Assembly: GCA_029204225.1 (NCBI GenBank)
Contig: CM055099.1
Coordinates: 48,221,397 to 48,285,396, forward strand
Direction: 5' to 3'
From: Diphasiastrum complanatum
Lineage: Eukaryota > Streptophyta > Lycopodiopsida > Lycopodiales > Lycopodiaceae
Length of the DNA: 64,000 nucleotides
Each line of letters starts with the position of its first letter. Positions within the stretch are counted from its first letter, which is position 1. Positions 1-11,719 of the stretch are shown here, one piece after another. Under the pieces are notes generated by a model. The model did no database searches and was not told the origin of the DNA. It saw only the letters and a program-made list of their open reading frames with translations. The position numbers were made by a program, and so were the translations under genes.

Positions 1-738
1 TGGGAGAATCAATATGGACTTCATCACTCTTGCCTTCAGTAGTGGAAGGAAGAGAAATCCAAGTTTTACATCACCTTACAGGGAGCCACACACAAAGTGT
101 GTCGTGACTGAGGCCGCCCTTGTTGCCATAGGCATAGCGTCTGTTACCCAAGCCTCACCCAACCATTATAGGCCAAACAGGCTATTAAGCCTTACATAGA
201 CCTAACAAATGATTTTCATTGGACCAATGATGGCTACCTCCTCGATGCCATCACTAAGCTCCATACGTTGTTGCCCAGCTTTTGAATCACTTTTGATGGT
301 TGGACCTTAAACCACACCACTTCTTAGATCCTACATAGGATAGTCGAGTCCTATGCCAAGATAACCAAGGCCCCTCTCGAACCATATAATTGGTTCAAGA
401 CTATTTCTAGTGAGCTCAAACGAGCTATTAATAGTAATACCAAGTAGCAGTTTGCTGCTGGCTCCTTGTTGTCTCTTCTAGCAGCCTCCCACCTTGAAAA
501 CAAAAATCCATGGCTTTCACCTGAATTTTGTGTTTTTGTTTTATGAAGAAGCATCGGCCGAGTCATCCCACCAAAATCTTTAGTTCACATAGTCGACTCG
601 TCCACGCAGAGAGATCATTATTCCTGACTGGCCTTCCATGTCATGACATCGTACTAGGCATACACCGTCAGTTGCGCTTCCTCCCCCTGCTGCTGTTTGT
701 ACTGAACTTCCTATTCCCCTCACCTCTGATGCTTCCCT
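1..738. other. Unassigned, coding-like but broken sequence
   Basis: No recognisable gene. Plus-strand translation gives peptide-like stretches, for example WTNDGYLLDAITKLH near 220-270 and EPYNWFKTISSELKRA near 380-425, separated by stops. The feel is of a decayed transposon or gene fragment rather than random DNA. Copia alpha1 begins at 739 and cuts whatever this was. I cannot name the family. Confidence 0.3.
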
Positions 739-1523
739 TGTCGCAGAAGCGCGTGTGTTGGACTAATTCATATTTGTCCTCTTCATCTTCTTTATCACGA
801 ACAATTTTCTGTCTTCAAATTTTTTTTGTGCGGAAGCCCTTAGGATCCCAGCAACAAATACATCACAGATACATTATATTCTAGCAATCATGATACACAG
901 CACAAGACGAGATGTAAATATAGTGTGTTAATCAGTTTTAATTTAGAGTGAATTCGTCAGTGTCTCGCTCGTTGGCGGAATGACATTCTACTCTTTCTCT
1001 ATGTTCTGCTCATTGGTAGACTTTCATGCACGGCTATGGTGTTTTTACTTTCTCTATCCGCTACGTCTCTCTCTGTCTCTTACCGATCTTTGTATTCACA
1101 TCTACTTGTTATGATCCAGAGAGGATCGTTTATACCTCCACTATGTGGAGTTTTCAAGATAGCTAAACGTTGAATCACATAACTAGTTAACGCTAATCAG
1201 CTAGTTAGTTAGTCTCCGTCGTTGCTACTCGTTTCAGCTAGGCGTGAAGCCCGTTGAGCTGCCAGTTGACAACACGAAAGATTTTTCTTTGTTTGATCCG
1301 TAATCTCCCGTTTGCTTTCATTCTTTTCGCTTCTTTTTGTAATTTTTGTTTCGTGTCTCTTTTGCAGTTTGCGGTCCTGGAGGTGTGTTTGCGATTCGCG
1401 ATTGATTCGCGAATCGTTCGTGCTTCGAGTCAAAGACACGTTGACTGTCACAAATTGTTCTCGTTCGACTTTCGTGTCTTGTTCATGATGCGTCAAAGTT
1501 GTAGGAGTTCACCATTTCTGACA
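739..1523 (-). repeat. 3' LTR of copia alpha1
   Basis: Aligns along its length with 5762-6549 and, inverted, with 61087-61811. On the minus strand it starts TGTCAGAAAT at 1523 and ends in CA at 739. Shared landmarks on the plus strand are the start tgtcgc(a/g)gaagcgcgtg and a GCGGTTTGCGG-type block. Divergence from the 5' LTR, including several small indels, indicates an old insertion. Confidence 0.88.
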
Positions 1524-1640
1524 CTCTCTTGAACCTTGCAGCTTTGTTCGTTCAATCCAATTGCCTCTCTTTGCTTGGTAAAGAGTGGCTTGTCGAGCGG
1601 TTTCATGAAGATCTACAATCATACTTTCTGATTTTATGAA

Positions 1641-3090
1641 CTAGACCTGGAGCTCTCCTTTCGAGATCAAATCTCGAATATGATGGTACTTCAGAGGAAT
1701 GTGCTTTGTCTTTGAATGAAAGACAAAATCCTGGGACAGATAGATGGCACTCTGAGAGTCCATCATCATTGTGCTTGGCCCCTCTTGTGGTGTCCTGATT
1801 GCCTCCAACATCATCCGCACACCATTTGCCACTTTCGAGGCTGCGACCTACTCAGCTTCGCAAGAGGATTGAGCTACCAAGGTTTGCGTTTGCATATCCA
1901 GCTGATTGCAGCTTCGCACGCTATCATATATCCTCCAGTAATGGACTTGTTGTCATCTTTGCAGCTTGCCTAGCTCGCATCACTATAGTGATGTATCTCG
2001 AATCCTTTCTCTTCGTTTCTAGCTCTGTAGGTTAATCCAACATTCTGGGTACCCTTCAGATATTGTAGGATTCGTTTGGCCATTTTCCAATGTGCTAGAC
2101 CAGGATTGGAACAGAATTGGCTCAATGCATTGACAGAGAAGGCCAGATCGGGTCTAATACAAATTGTTAAGTACATCAGACTACCGATTAAGTTCTACTA
2201 GGGTATACCTGCCATCTTCTATTCTTCCTCTTCTGGTTTTGGGCAATCATGTTTTGTGAGCTTGGCTCCAGCTATCATTGGTGTGGCTTTCTCTTCACAG
2301 TCCATCATGTGGTACTACTTTAGCACTTTTCTGGCATATTCTGACTGACTCAAGTGCATTTTGCCATTCATTCAATCTCTTTTAATATCCAGCCCTAGGC
2401 AGTTTGTTGCTTCTCCAAGATCTATGATTTCGTAGTTTTCAGAAATCTAACTCTTCGTGTCTTTGATCAACATCAAGGAATTCTTATCATCATCGAATCA
2501 TCCACGAAAATGGTCAGTATTACAAAATTCTTTTCTACTCTTTTGATGCATACATTACAGTCTGGTTGAGTAGGATTGAAGTCTAGAGACTTCAGAAGAC
2601 CATCAAGCTTTTTGTACCAGGCTCGCGATGTCTGTTTTAGACCGAGATGCATCTCTGCAATCGACAGACATATTTTTTGTTGTCGGGGTCTTCATAGCCT
2701 TCAAGTTGCTTCATGAAAATTTTCTCCTCTAGACCTCCGTGGAGAAAGGCTGTTTTCACGTCAATCTGGTGAATTTCTAGATTGTACTATGTGTCGCATG
2801 CAAGGAACAACCTCATGCTTGTCATCTTGACCATGGACGAATATGTGTCGAAATAGTCGACACCATATCTCTACATGTAGCCCTTCGCGACAAGCCTTGC
2901 TTTATAGCGACAAATGATGCCATCTGATTTCAGCTTCTTCTTGTACACCCATTTGTAGTCGACTACTTTTCTATTTTCTGGCAGTGGCTCTAATGTCCAT
3001 GCCTCATTTTGCCTCATCGACTCAATCTCTTCTGACATTGCCTGTTTTCAGAATTCTCCCTCTGGGCTCTAGATAGCTTCTTGGTATGTT
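1641..3090 (-). pseudogene. Copia reverse transcriptase-RNase H remnant (alpha1)
   Basis: Read 5'->3' on the minus strand, the RT motif DVKTAFLHGGLEEKIF lies near 2700-2770 and the catalytic FVDD near 2495-2515 (usually YVDD). The RT exit motif (RPDLAFSVNALSQF...HWK) is at 1970-2176, followed by the RNase H tail at 1641-1832 with DSQSAIYL and the FHSKTKHI...HHIRD block that closes copia polyproteins. These pieces lie in different frames with stops between them, so no functional protein can be made. They would have copied element RNA into DNA and removed the RNA strand. Confidence 0.88.
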
Positions 3091-3209
3091 GTTGGCTCTT
3101 CTATGAAGCTGCAATACTCGAACTGCATGTCTTTGCTCCATTGAAGATTGTCAAAATAGCGGTCTGCAGGTCTTCTTTGTCTTGTTCACCTTCGAGGTTC
3201 GTTTCGTTG

Positions 3210-3960
3210 CTACTCGAACATTTTTTGTTTGTGGGGTCGATCCTCTGTTTCTTGCTGCTCTGGTGTCTGGGGTCCTGCATTCCGATTTGATGACCATCCT
3301 CGATCTGCCTCTTGAATAGGCAGCAGTGTGAAGATCTCATGGCCTCTTTCATCTTTCAGTCCAGGGAATGTGGACTTGTCAAACTTCACATCTCTGTTCG
3401 AAACAACCTTCTTCGTGGTTGGATCGTAGAGTCTGTACACATGTGTTTTGTTCGAGTAGCCAACCATGATTGTTTGTTCGGATTTGTCATCGAGCTTGTT
3501 TCTCTTTTCCTTTGGAATGTGCTTGTATGCTGCACATCCAAACACTCATGCGTATGACAGATCAGGCTTTCTACCTGTCCACATCTCGTATGGTGTTTTG
3601 TTCTCCAACGCTGTCATTGTAGATCTATTATGCAGGTGTACAAAGCTGCAGCTATTGCTTTGGCCCAAAATTGGCCTGGAAATTGAGTCTGTACTATCAT
3701 GCATCTGGCTCTTTCGACTAGCATTCTGTTTTTTTCTTTTTGCCACACCGTTGTATTCTGCTGTGTATGCAGGAGTGAACTGGTGTTCAATCCCCTGTTC
3801 TTCGCAGAATCTTGAGAATTCTGTGCTTTTGTATTCACATCCACTTTCAGATCTAAGGATCTGTATCCTTTTTGTATATCGGTCTGCAAATGCCCATGAA
3901 CTTCTTGAAAGAATCAAATACTTCGGATATCCTCTTCAAGTAGTAGATTGGGGTCATTCG
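3210..3960 (-). pseudogene. Copia integrase remnant (alpha1), catalytic Glu replaced by Lys
   Basis: The core domain is read from about 3917 down, through the conserved TPAY..EYNGVA block. The beta-barrel C-terminal domain is at 3210-3545 (FGCAAYKHIPKEKRNKL, then VGYSNKTHVYRLYDP). In copia integrases the Glu of the DDE triad lies in NGVAERKNR; here the codon at 3738-3740 is AAA (Lys). An extra A in the adjacent A-run also shifts the frame. The same Lys occurs in the alpha3 copy at 63672-63674. The enzyme that inserts element DNA is therefore inactive twice over. Confidence 0.87.
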
Positions 3961-4179
3961 GCTATATTCATCTATGAACGTTAGAAAATATCTCGAACTT
4001 GAGAGCGAATCTTGTTCTCATCGATCCCCCCACATCAGAGTGGGACAAGCTCAAGAATTTTCTTGGCTCGTCTTCCTTCGTGTGTGAAGTGTGATTTCGC
4101 TGTTGCGTTGTTCTTTCTGACAAGCTTCGTAGAACTCTGCCTTGGGCCTTAATATTTTGAGGACCTGTGACAATGTCCT

Positions 4180-5690
4180 TTTGTGCTCATGTCGTACAGG
4201 CTCCGCATGTTCAGATGATACAATTCTCGTATGCTAGAGCTAATCTTCGTTTTTCTGAAGCATTTAATATGCTATCAGAGTTGCTAATTATTTTGCTATG
4301 GTAGAGGTTCCTTCTCTACATCCGACCATCAGCAACTGTTTGTCGTCTTCTCGATCATACGACAAGTGTTGCCATCAAACAAAACTCGAATGCCTAGATC
4401 TGCCATCTTGGGAGACAGATAGCAAATCTTTTCTGAGTGAGGACACATAGGAGTGCTCTTGGCAGCTCTGCTTGGCCTGAACAGTGTTCGTAGGTTGTAG
4501 AGGAGCCGATGCCCTTGACATCGTGTCTGCTTCCATCACCTAGAATCACTGCTTTGTCGTTTCAAGTATTGCAAAAGTTGAATCAAAATTTTCTTGTTGT
4601 AGGTTATTGTGAGATGTTGCTCAAGAATCGATGACCACATCGTAGTCATGTTCGAAGTAGCTTGTCGAGTATCGTGAAAGCTTCGTTACCTCTTTTTGCA
4701 TATTTAGATGATTCTTGCAACGTTTGGTCTTTTTAGCTTTGTATTTTTCTTTTTGGGTTGAATCTGCAGTCGTATGCATGCCCTTTCTTCTTGCAGTGCA
4801 TGCAAGGTATTGCTGGATTGACCAGCATTTGGTTGGCCGTATGGCTTGGTTAGTGGCAGTGATCACAGAAGAAGATTGTTGATTCAAGGACTTCGTCTTC
4901 TCGAATCTTGGCTTGTTTTTGTTCTTCTTCTTTCCTTTCATGAAGAGAGCCTTCTCTTAATCACTGCTTCCCTCTCTTTCGTCTCTCATCAGCGACAAGA
5001 CTGACTGGCTTTGTCAGAAATGTCATATCTGGTAGACTCAGTATGAGCATTCTCAAGCGGCTGAGAAGTACGTCGGTAGAGATTTCATGAAGTACATCAA
5101 CTGTTGTGGTGCTGGGACCTGGTGCTCCTATCTTGATGCAACGAGTTGAGCAAAGATCATTTAGATCTTCTCAACGTGTTGATCCAACTGGTTGCCAGCA
5201 TTCTCAGTGACTGATAGGGACGTCAATAGAGATTTTATGAAGTACATCAGTTGCTGTGGTGCTGGACCTGGTGCTCCTATCCTGATGCAACGAGTTGAGC
5301 AAAGATCATTCTGATCTTCTCAACATGCTGATCCAACTGGTTTGTCATCCCACCGTATTGATTGCAGTTGATTGTGAAGGTGCATGACTGAAGCTGTAGT
5401 CCTCACTTCATACTTCTGCTTTAATCTTTCTCATGCTGCATGGTTGCTTTCCGCAGTCTTCAATCTACATGAGTAGATCTTCATTTATCGACGAAACGAT
5501 GATCACCATTCACGCTCATCCTTTCTTGATCATTCAGCTCTCCTCGGGTCTCCCTCGGAGGCTATGCACCTCTGAGAGCTCGATCACCGACCAGATTGCC
5601 TTCGCCCTTCAAGAGTGTTTTGGATTTGAATTTTCAGATACTGTAATTGCACCATCGAGACTGATTGCTACTCTGGTCTGGATTAGACGT
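4180..5690 (-). pseudogene. Copia gag-protease remnant (alpha1)
   Basis: The protease active-site neighbourhood DYDVVIDS is readable at 4621-4650 and matches the intact DSG-bearing stretch of alpha3 at about 62770-62815. Upstream (higher coordinates) is a lysine-rich gag tail and then the UBN2-type gag region, which matches alpha3 62100-62400 in inverted orientation but is carried over a 150-bp tandem duplication. Stops and frameshifts are frequent. Gag would have formed the virus-like particle and the protease would have cut the polyprotein. Confidence 0.75.
5049..5348. repeat. 150-bp tandem duplication inside gag of alpha1
   Basis: The block starting cgtc(g/a)(g/a)tagagatttcatgaag occurs at 5071 and again at 5221. 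Flanking sequence (cattctca...) repeats with the same 150-bp spacing. Only one copy of this gag segment is present in alpha3 (about 62250-62345), so the duplication arose in alpha1. Confidence 0.8.
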
Positions 5691-5748
5691 AGCCATATTA
5701 TGTTGTTAAAAGAATCATTGCTGGGATATTAGTAGTGACAACCCTGTT

Positions 5749-5761
5749 GGCTCTGATACCA
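5749..5761 (-). other. Primer-binding site (initiator Met-tRNA)
   Basis: Plus strand ggctctgatacca is the complement of TGGTATCAGAGCC, which pairs with the 3' end of plant initiator Met-tRNA. It sits directly against the inner edge of the 5' LTR. Confidence 0.92.
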
Positions 5762-6549
5762 TGTCGCGGAAGCGCGTGTGTTGTTGGACTGATTCATATT
5801 CGTCATCTTCGTCTTCTTTATCGCGAATAATTTTCTGTCTTCAAATTTTCTTTTGTGTGGAAAGCCCTTACAGGATCCAGACACTCGACTACACATCACA
5901 AAACACATTCTATTCTTGCAATCATGCACAACACAAGATGAGATGTACGAAAATAGAGTAACTGTATTATCAATTTTATTTTAGAGTAAATTCGTCAGTG
6001 TCTCGCTCGGTTGGCGGAATGACATTCTACTCTTTCGTTGTGTTCCTGCTCGTTGGCAGACTTTCATGCACAACTATGGTGTCTTTACTTTCTTACTCTA
6101 TTCGCTACGTCTCTCTTTATCTCTTACAGATCTTTGTATTCACATCTACTTGTTATGATCCAAAAGAGATCGTTTATACCTCCACTACGTTAGAGTTTTC
6201 AAGATAGCTAAACGTCGAATCACATACTAGTTATCCTAATCAACTAATTAGTTAATACTCCGTCGTTGCTACTCGTTTCAGTTGGGCGTGAAACCCGTTG
6301 AGCTGCCAACCTGCAATGCGAAAGTTTTTTCTTCGTTTGATTTGTAATCTCCCGTTTGCTTTTGTTCTTTTTCATTTCTTTTTGTTTCCGCGTTCTTTTG
6401 TGGTTTGCGGTTTGGAGGTGTGTTAACGATTCGCCATTGATTCACGAATCGTTCAGTGCTTCGAGTCAAAGACATGCTGACTGTCACGAATTATTCTCGT
6501 TCGACCTTCGTGTTGGGTTGTGCTGGGTCAAAGTTGCAAGAATTCACCA
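5762..6549 (-). repeat. 5' LTR of copia alpha1
   Basis: Homologous to 739-1523. The inner end is tgtcgcggaag next to the primer site. The outer end stops at ...ttcacca, where the other family members continue with tttctgaca. The next bases start the 92-bp tandem repeat at 6547. Confidence 0.86.
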
Positions 6550-6730
6550 GGGGGAGTTCCAGAAATAGAAGAACAGTCGCCAGTTTTATAGGCAGTGCAA
6601 CCGGGTCCATCCTCAACAGGGCTAGATTCGGGCATAGACCAGGGGGAGCTCCAGAAATAGAATGAACAATCGCCAGCTTTATAGGCAATGCAACCGGGTC
6701 CATCCTCATCAAGGACCACACCATTATTCC
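6547..6730. repeat. 92-bp direct tandem duplication
   Basis: The block cca-ggggga(g)-ttccagaaatag...caaccgggtccatcctca occurs at 6547 and again at 6639, a period of 92 bp. The copies differ at only a few positions. It lies between the copia LTR and the ORF-N copy. Confidence 0.85.
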
Positions 6731-7090
6731 GAAGGCCCATCAGCGTCGAGGACCAGATCCAGAGTTTCTTATCGCAACATCCTCATGAGTCCTTGCATGG
6801 TGGTTGGGTCCTTAAGTTCAAGACCTCGGAGATAGAGGCCGACAAAAGAAGTGGGACAAAATACCCGCATTGTGAGAGCAGCCAGCATGGAGAGTTATCA
6901 TTTTTGAGAAACTCCGGAATCTATCAAGAGTTATGTGGCTAGCCCTCACCAATTACGGGGTAGATCCGTATTATGTACGATGCGCGAGAAGGAGTAAATG
7001 GAAGGGATTTGGGATTGCCTATGGACAAAATCACAATCCTACACATGTTCATTCCTCATTTCAATAAAGTGGATTTGGTTCTCTTGTGAA
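6690..7090 (+). pseudogene. ORF-N family, copy i (unrecognised protein, broken)
   Basis: I do not recognise a domain. Translation gives VEDQIQSFLSQHPHES at about 6745-6792, matching VEEKINEFLSKYPHES of copy ii, then, after a frame change, PAL-stop-EQPAW...LFEK-like and CARRSKW (about 6858-6990), matching PALQPQPKW...CTRRSKW of copy ii, and finally PLDKIT near 7020. The frame shifts at least twice, so this is a pseudogene. Order and spacing of motifs agree across copies i, ii (44820-45850) and iii (60430-61086). Its upstream end is cut by the copia LTR and tandem repeat. Confidence 0.6.
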
Positions 7091-7454
7091 ATGGATGGAT
7101 CAATGTCCTTGCTCTCTATCACTTTTCCTCTGTCTCTCATTGCTTTCTTTGGATTTATCAACTGATGGATTTGATTGTTATTGGGATTGCATGTTATTAT
7201 ACTTTTTATGAGGGAGAAAGGGAGAGAGGAGAGAAGAGTAAGCTATCTTTGTTGTGGATCTAGTGTCTGTGGATCTAGTGTTAATGCTTAGGGTTAATGG
7301 ATGTTAGAGTTAGATTTGATCTTCCATTCATGCTGAAATTTGAACTATACTATCACTCTCATGGGAACGAATCTATGCGTGACAACCAACTTCATCTCTT
7401 TGATGCTAGATTGATTAGATCTTAGATTGAGGTTAGGCAAGGAAAGAAAACCCA
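7091..7454. other. No recognisable feature
   Basis: AT-rich sequence with short purine runs (gagggagaaagggagagagg near 7208). No ORF or repeat that I can assign. Confidence 0.4.
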
Positions 7455-7810
7455 CTACAAGGATAACTAACTAATTGATTAGCATAAACTTGTCTTGTAA
7501 TTCACTGATTAACTGTCTTGTAAACTCCACTAGTGGATACATTACAAGAATGAATTCCCACAAGAAACAGTGGATAAGTTGGAGAGTAGAGTTGTGCATG
7601 AAAGTCTTGCAATGAGCAGAACACAACGACTAAGAGGAGCCACATGCCGCCAACGCATGAGACACTGAATGACTCCCTAAAAATACAAAATGGAATGCAA
7701 TTACTCTCCTTCTTCTCCATCTCATTGTTCACGTCGTTTTGATTGCTTGAATCTTTTGTGATCTATGGTCTGTAGTCGTTTCCTTAGGATCTTGCAGACA
7801 ATCCAAAAAA
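7455..7810 (+). repeat. Truncated LTR of the copia alpha family
   Basis: Blocks match the second half of the alpha3 LTR (61390-61760) in the same order: ctaattgattagc(a/g)t, cttgtaaactccac(t/a)agtgga, gttgtgcatgaaagtct, gagacact, atctatggtctgtagtcg and ggatcttgca. The first half and the internal region are missing. Probably a truncated or partly deleted solo LTR. Confidence 0.75.
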
Positions 7811-9159
7811 TATATAGGAAAATATTAGGCCTCCATATATCCCCTTCCTCACTTGGGAAGTGGCTTGCAAACAATAATTCAGTGTCATCTGGCTCACTTT
7901 CTGTTGGCTGGTTTTTTGAGGAAAATTGCTTTTGCTCTGTCTACACTTTCTTGATCTACCTGTTCTACTGTCTTGCCAAGTGTGTTGAGGCAATAGTCAT
8001 TCATTTTGAGATAAATCTTCTTTTAATGCAAGGGTTTGGATAACCTCTCACTCCTTTATTTTTGAATACACCGAGTGGTGCATCAATCATTGTATTATTT
8101 TCAAAATGAACATACCAACTAGTTTCAGTCAATATTTCAGCCATTGTAGTAGATAGAAACTATTAGGGATAAGGATCCATATGTATATTCAGTATATACT
8201 CCGTGTATATATGTTTTCGGGTGGATAAGAGTGCATAAGAGATGAGAGAGGCAAGGTTTAGGTAGTTGTATGGTAGTTGTATGTATAATAGGGCTTTATG
8301 GATTAGAGTGAATTTTTGTCCTTCAATCCTTTTAGGTATTTTCAATAATTTGCTTTCAGTTTGTGTATATTGACCACAGATCATGAAAATATAGTAGGTT
8401 GGAAATTGAAACGGTGATAGAATCAGAACCAGATTCAATTCCATAAACCTCAAAACTATTTACAGTCTTTAGATTATTTCAATGCTCATCCAGAGCGGGT
8501 AAAATATTGTTTTCAGTTTGTCTTAGTATTCAAGAATATACATGGATATCCCATAATCAAATTGATGTGTTTAATTTGAGCATTGAATTGGGTCTGTACA
8601 ATGGCCCAATTTGCCCTTTTTGGTGAGTTGATAATTTGGCCCAAAAATAATAAGAGATTGAAATAAGTCCAAGGACTTTCCCAATGCTCTTTAGTGTAGC
8701 CAACATCAGAAATTTCTTTTTGTGAGTGTTGTCTATTTCCCAGATCAGCATGTCGGCATGAGAGAGGTATTCTCTTCTCACAAATTTAAAACTATCTTTT
8801 TTTCTTGATATGCACCTCACTGAGTGTTGTGTGTTTTTTTTTTATGCATATCTATCCAATGTATATCATACTAGATTAGATTACAAGATTTGATTAGCTA
8901 AAAGTTTAGCTAAATGGTCATTAACTATTTTTATGTTAACGTTGCATGGAGGCGATGGATCATGATAGTTTTAAAACTTCACGCCCAAGTTCGTTCATTC
9001 TCAATATGTCGTCTTGGACTCAGCTTATGGATGCCCGATTAGTTGACGTAGCCCGATAGAGAGAACTATAAGGAGAGATAGAAAAATACTAAAGCTTTGA
9101 AATGTGAAAACACAAGGTTCTTCAGCTCCCTCTCAAAGTGAATATTTTGTGATTCCCAA
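7811..9159. other. No assignable gene; AT-rich sequence
   Basis: Short open frames only, with no motif I know. No LTR edge, primer site or SINE boxes found. Confidence 0.4.
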
Positions 9160-9440
9160 GCTTGACCTTTGTCTCTCAAAACATGCCTTGTCTAGAGGTT
9201 TCGTAAGATACTAGCTACCATCTACTTAGTTGGTGTAAAGGCAATCATTTTCAAGCAGATCCCTGATCAACTGATACTTGATGGCAATGTGTTTCATTCT
9301 GGAATGAAAACACTAGGTCTTTTGTCAGATGAATAGTGGATGTGTTGTCCATGTGCAAGATCAACAATTTATCGGTGTTCTGTCCTAGTCCACCTAGAAA
9401 CTGGCTGAGCCATGTCAACTCATTAGCCGTCTTGGCTGCA
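9160..9440 (-). pseudogene. Copia RNase H C-terminal fragment
   Basis: The minus strand reads FHSRMKHIAIKYQLIRDLL followed by a stop and then TKPLDKACFE. This is the FHSRTKHIE..YHFIRD...TKPL ending of copia polyproteins. It is an isolated decayed fragment; the adjoining gag fragment at 9480-9690 is on the same strand, so the middle of the element was deleted. Confidence 0.75.
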
Positions 9441-9479
9441 GCAACATATTAGCACATACATCAGTGCACAGATAAGCAA

Positions 9480-9690
9480 TGGAATTTCTGCTAGATCGGT
9501 TCTTCAACCATCTTTGAGAATTCAGGCTCCCTCCCACGTATGATGTGATGTTTGTGCTTTTCTTTATGCTCTGTGTCTTCTTGTTCTTGGATTGTCATAG
9601 CAATTCATAGTTGCATGACCTTTCTTATGACAATGTATGCAAATGACTATTTAAAAATGTTCCCTAGAATTGTTCTTTCCTCCATAAATT
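9480..9690 (-). pseudogene. Copia gag zinc-knuckle fragment
   Basis: The minus strand gives CIHCHKKGHATMNC near 9595-9650, a full C-x2-C-x4-H-x4-C retroviral zinc knuckle. It is very similar to CHKKGHAAMDC of element D at 25215-25260, so the two are relatives. Zinc knuckles bind element RNA during packaging. No flanking open frame survives. Confidence 0.72.
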
Positions 9691-10974
9691 CAATGCATTA
9701 ATCTTGAGCCATAGTCTCAATGATGAGGCTCTGATTGAGCCTTGTTGGCATAGCGATATCCCAACCAGCTATGGCTCCAACTAATCCAAGCTATGGCTGC
9801 CTCCCAACTAGCATGAACTATGGCTCAATCCCAATTAGCATGGTTTAGGAAGCTAGAATGCCAAAAGTAGACAGGGTGATGAGTATTTTGAGGGCAAGAT
9901 CCACTCTTTCCTGCATAAGCTTTTCTTGTTGCAACTTACAAATGATGGCTTAACCTAAAAGATATAAATCCTAAACTAAATCTCCTCCTCTTTGACTGCA
10001 GATCACACGAACACGAAGATTAAAGGTTCGTGGACCCAAGGAGACCTAATGACAAAAGCAAAGGCACAGAAGACATGAAGAACCTAAATGACGGTGGATC
10101 TCCACGCGCGAAAGGACAGATGAGATCGCAAAAGTACTAGGATGATGTCATCCTTCGGAGACTGACAGGATACCATTAGGACATGTCCTAAACAGCTGTT
10201 CTTGTAATCTCCTAATTTGCTAATTGTGTCCTCCTCTTTACATACATGTAGATCCTGATTATTAATTATGCAGTAGTAGCATATTGGCAATATTACCAAT
10301 GTAAGTTGAGCACTATGTGGCCAGGAAGCTTAAGATTCAAGAAGTCCCGCTAGTAAGCACAACAAGTTTTGATTCATGAAAGAAAGAGTTTCTTTTTCGC
10401 ACCGACGCACTGTGTGGTCTGTCACAACAGTGCTTAAGGAATTCTCTGATGACGTTAAATGCAAAAGAGTTTATTGTCTTGAACATGATCAAATGCTTAA
10501 TTGTCTGATAGTTGTATGTTTGTAATTAGCTAGTTTTCTTTTTTATCTTATTTCGCACACTGGTTTTACCCTTATCAAATGCATAAGTAAATTTTACGTA
10601 AGTCGACAGTGTCTGTCTTCAGTTTGGAGGATTGTAGAACTATCACAGAGGGTAGTAGACTCAAGGACAATAAACCTACAAATCCTTGAGAGAGAGTTTG
10701 ATGCTTATGTTTTTTAGTTCAAGAGTGAAACTTAAAAACCATTCTAAAACACCATTGGAAGGCATTGGCACTTCCAAGAATCAAATCCAAGTTTCTAAGT
10801 GAATGAGATTGTGTAGAATACACCTTTCTCAAATATTTTTGAGTTCAAGATCATTATAGATCTTGCTTCTTGAATCTTGTGAGATTCATGAGAGTAGCAT
10901 TGTAGCTCAATTCTGAGAAAGAGTGAAGGGAGAGTCTTTGAATAGTACATTTGTTGTACTTGTTACTAGATAGA
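9691..10974. other. LTR-like and unassigned sequence before a gag relic
   Basis: Near 9765-9845 a short motif, ctatggct(c/g)c with ccaacta, repeats imperfectly four times. 10000-10700 has the A/T-rich look of an LTR and leader, but I found no primer site or matching partner. No coding region is supported. Confidence 0.35.
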
Positions 10975-11719
10975 ATGGGTTCAATTGGAGCCTATCTTCT
11001 TGCAGGCTAGTGAAAGGATAAATTCTAGTAATTATTCAACTTGGAAAGTAAGAATGGAGTCACTACTTGTGCTCCAAGATATGTATGATCTTGTCATAGG
11101 AGAAGAAGAAGAACCTCAAGGAGGGCAAGATCTAGTGAGGTAACAAAAGGAGAGCTAGACTAGCACTACTTTGCTTAAAAATGATTGTTAGTAATGAACT
11201 CTAAAGGAGTGGCATCTTGTACCTCAACCAAGGAGGCATGGGGACTACCTTAAAGGATTTATGAATCCAAAAAACCTCTAGTCTAGTGCTTATGAAACAA
11301 AGTTCTTCAAAGCATTAGAGGGAGTGATGAGAGTGCTCAAGAGTATGTCTTGAGAATTAAATCTCTCAACAAAGAACTTTCCATCATTAGTGAGGGTATT
11401 CATGATGATGAAACTTGTTCAAATCATTTTGAATGGTCTTGAGATGAGTTCTCCAATCTTGTACAAGTCTTTGCTATTCAAGATGCACTACCTTCCATTG
11501 ACAAGCTCCATAGTGTGCTTGTGGCCAAGGAGAGTAGGATCCTTCATGTCAAGCAAAGGATTGGATCCTTGAAGTTGCATGATGGTGATGAGAAGGCCAA
11601 CTTCTCAACAAAGGAAAGACAAAGTCAAAGAAGAAGATCCAAAAAAGGAGACCAAAAGTGATGATCAATCATCAAGCTCCAAAGGTGAAAGAAGAACAAA
11701 ACCAAACTCAAGTGCTTCT
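10975..11719 (+). pseudogene. Copia gag relic (beta, 5' half)
   Basis: The start resembles the gag of element C: MGSIGAYLL (ATG 10975) against MASISAYLL, then ERINSSNYSTWKVRMES against DRLNSSNYSIWKLRMKS. This is the UBN2-type gag domain that builds the particle. A 1-base slip near 11013 and several stops break it. It ends at KCF, the first residues of the zinc knuckle, exactly where the nested element was inserted. Confidence 0.82.

Larger units (their letters stand above)
739..6549 (-). mobile_element. Ty1/copia LTR retrotransposon, copy alpha1 (near full length, defective)
   Basis: Minus-strand element with two similar LTRs (739-1523 and 5762-6549), a primer-binding site complementary to initiator Met-tRNA beside the right-hand (5') LTR, and gag, protease, integrase, reverse transcriptase and RNase H remnants in copia order (integrase before RT). 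Every gene is broken by stops or frameshifts. The second copy of this family starts at 61087 and a truncated LTR lies at 7455-7810. The 5' LTR lacks about 9 bp of its outer end compared with the others, and no target-site duplication is visible, so its right edge has been altered. Confidence 0.9.

Noticed and set aside
6542-6546. Target-site duplication for alpha1
   Set aside because: Bases left of 739 (cccct-type) do not match those right of 6549 (ggggg); the right edge is damaged, so no duplication can be claimed.
9765-9845. Possible CRISPR-like or satellite array
   Set aside because: Only four imperfect short repeats of ctatggct with uneven spacing; no array structure, and the genome is eukaryotic.
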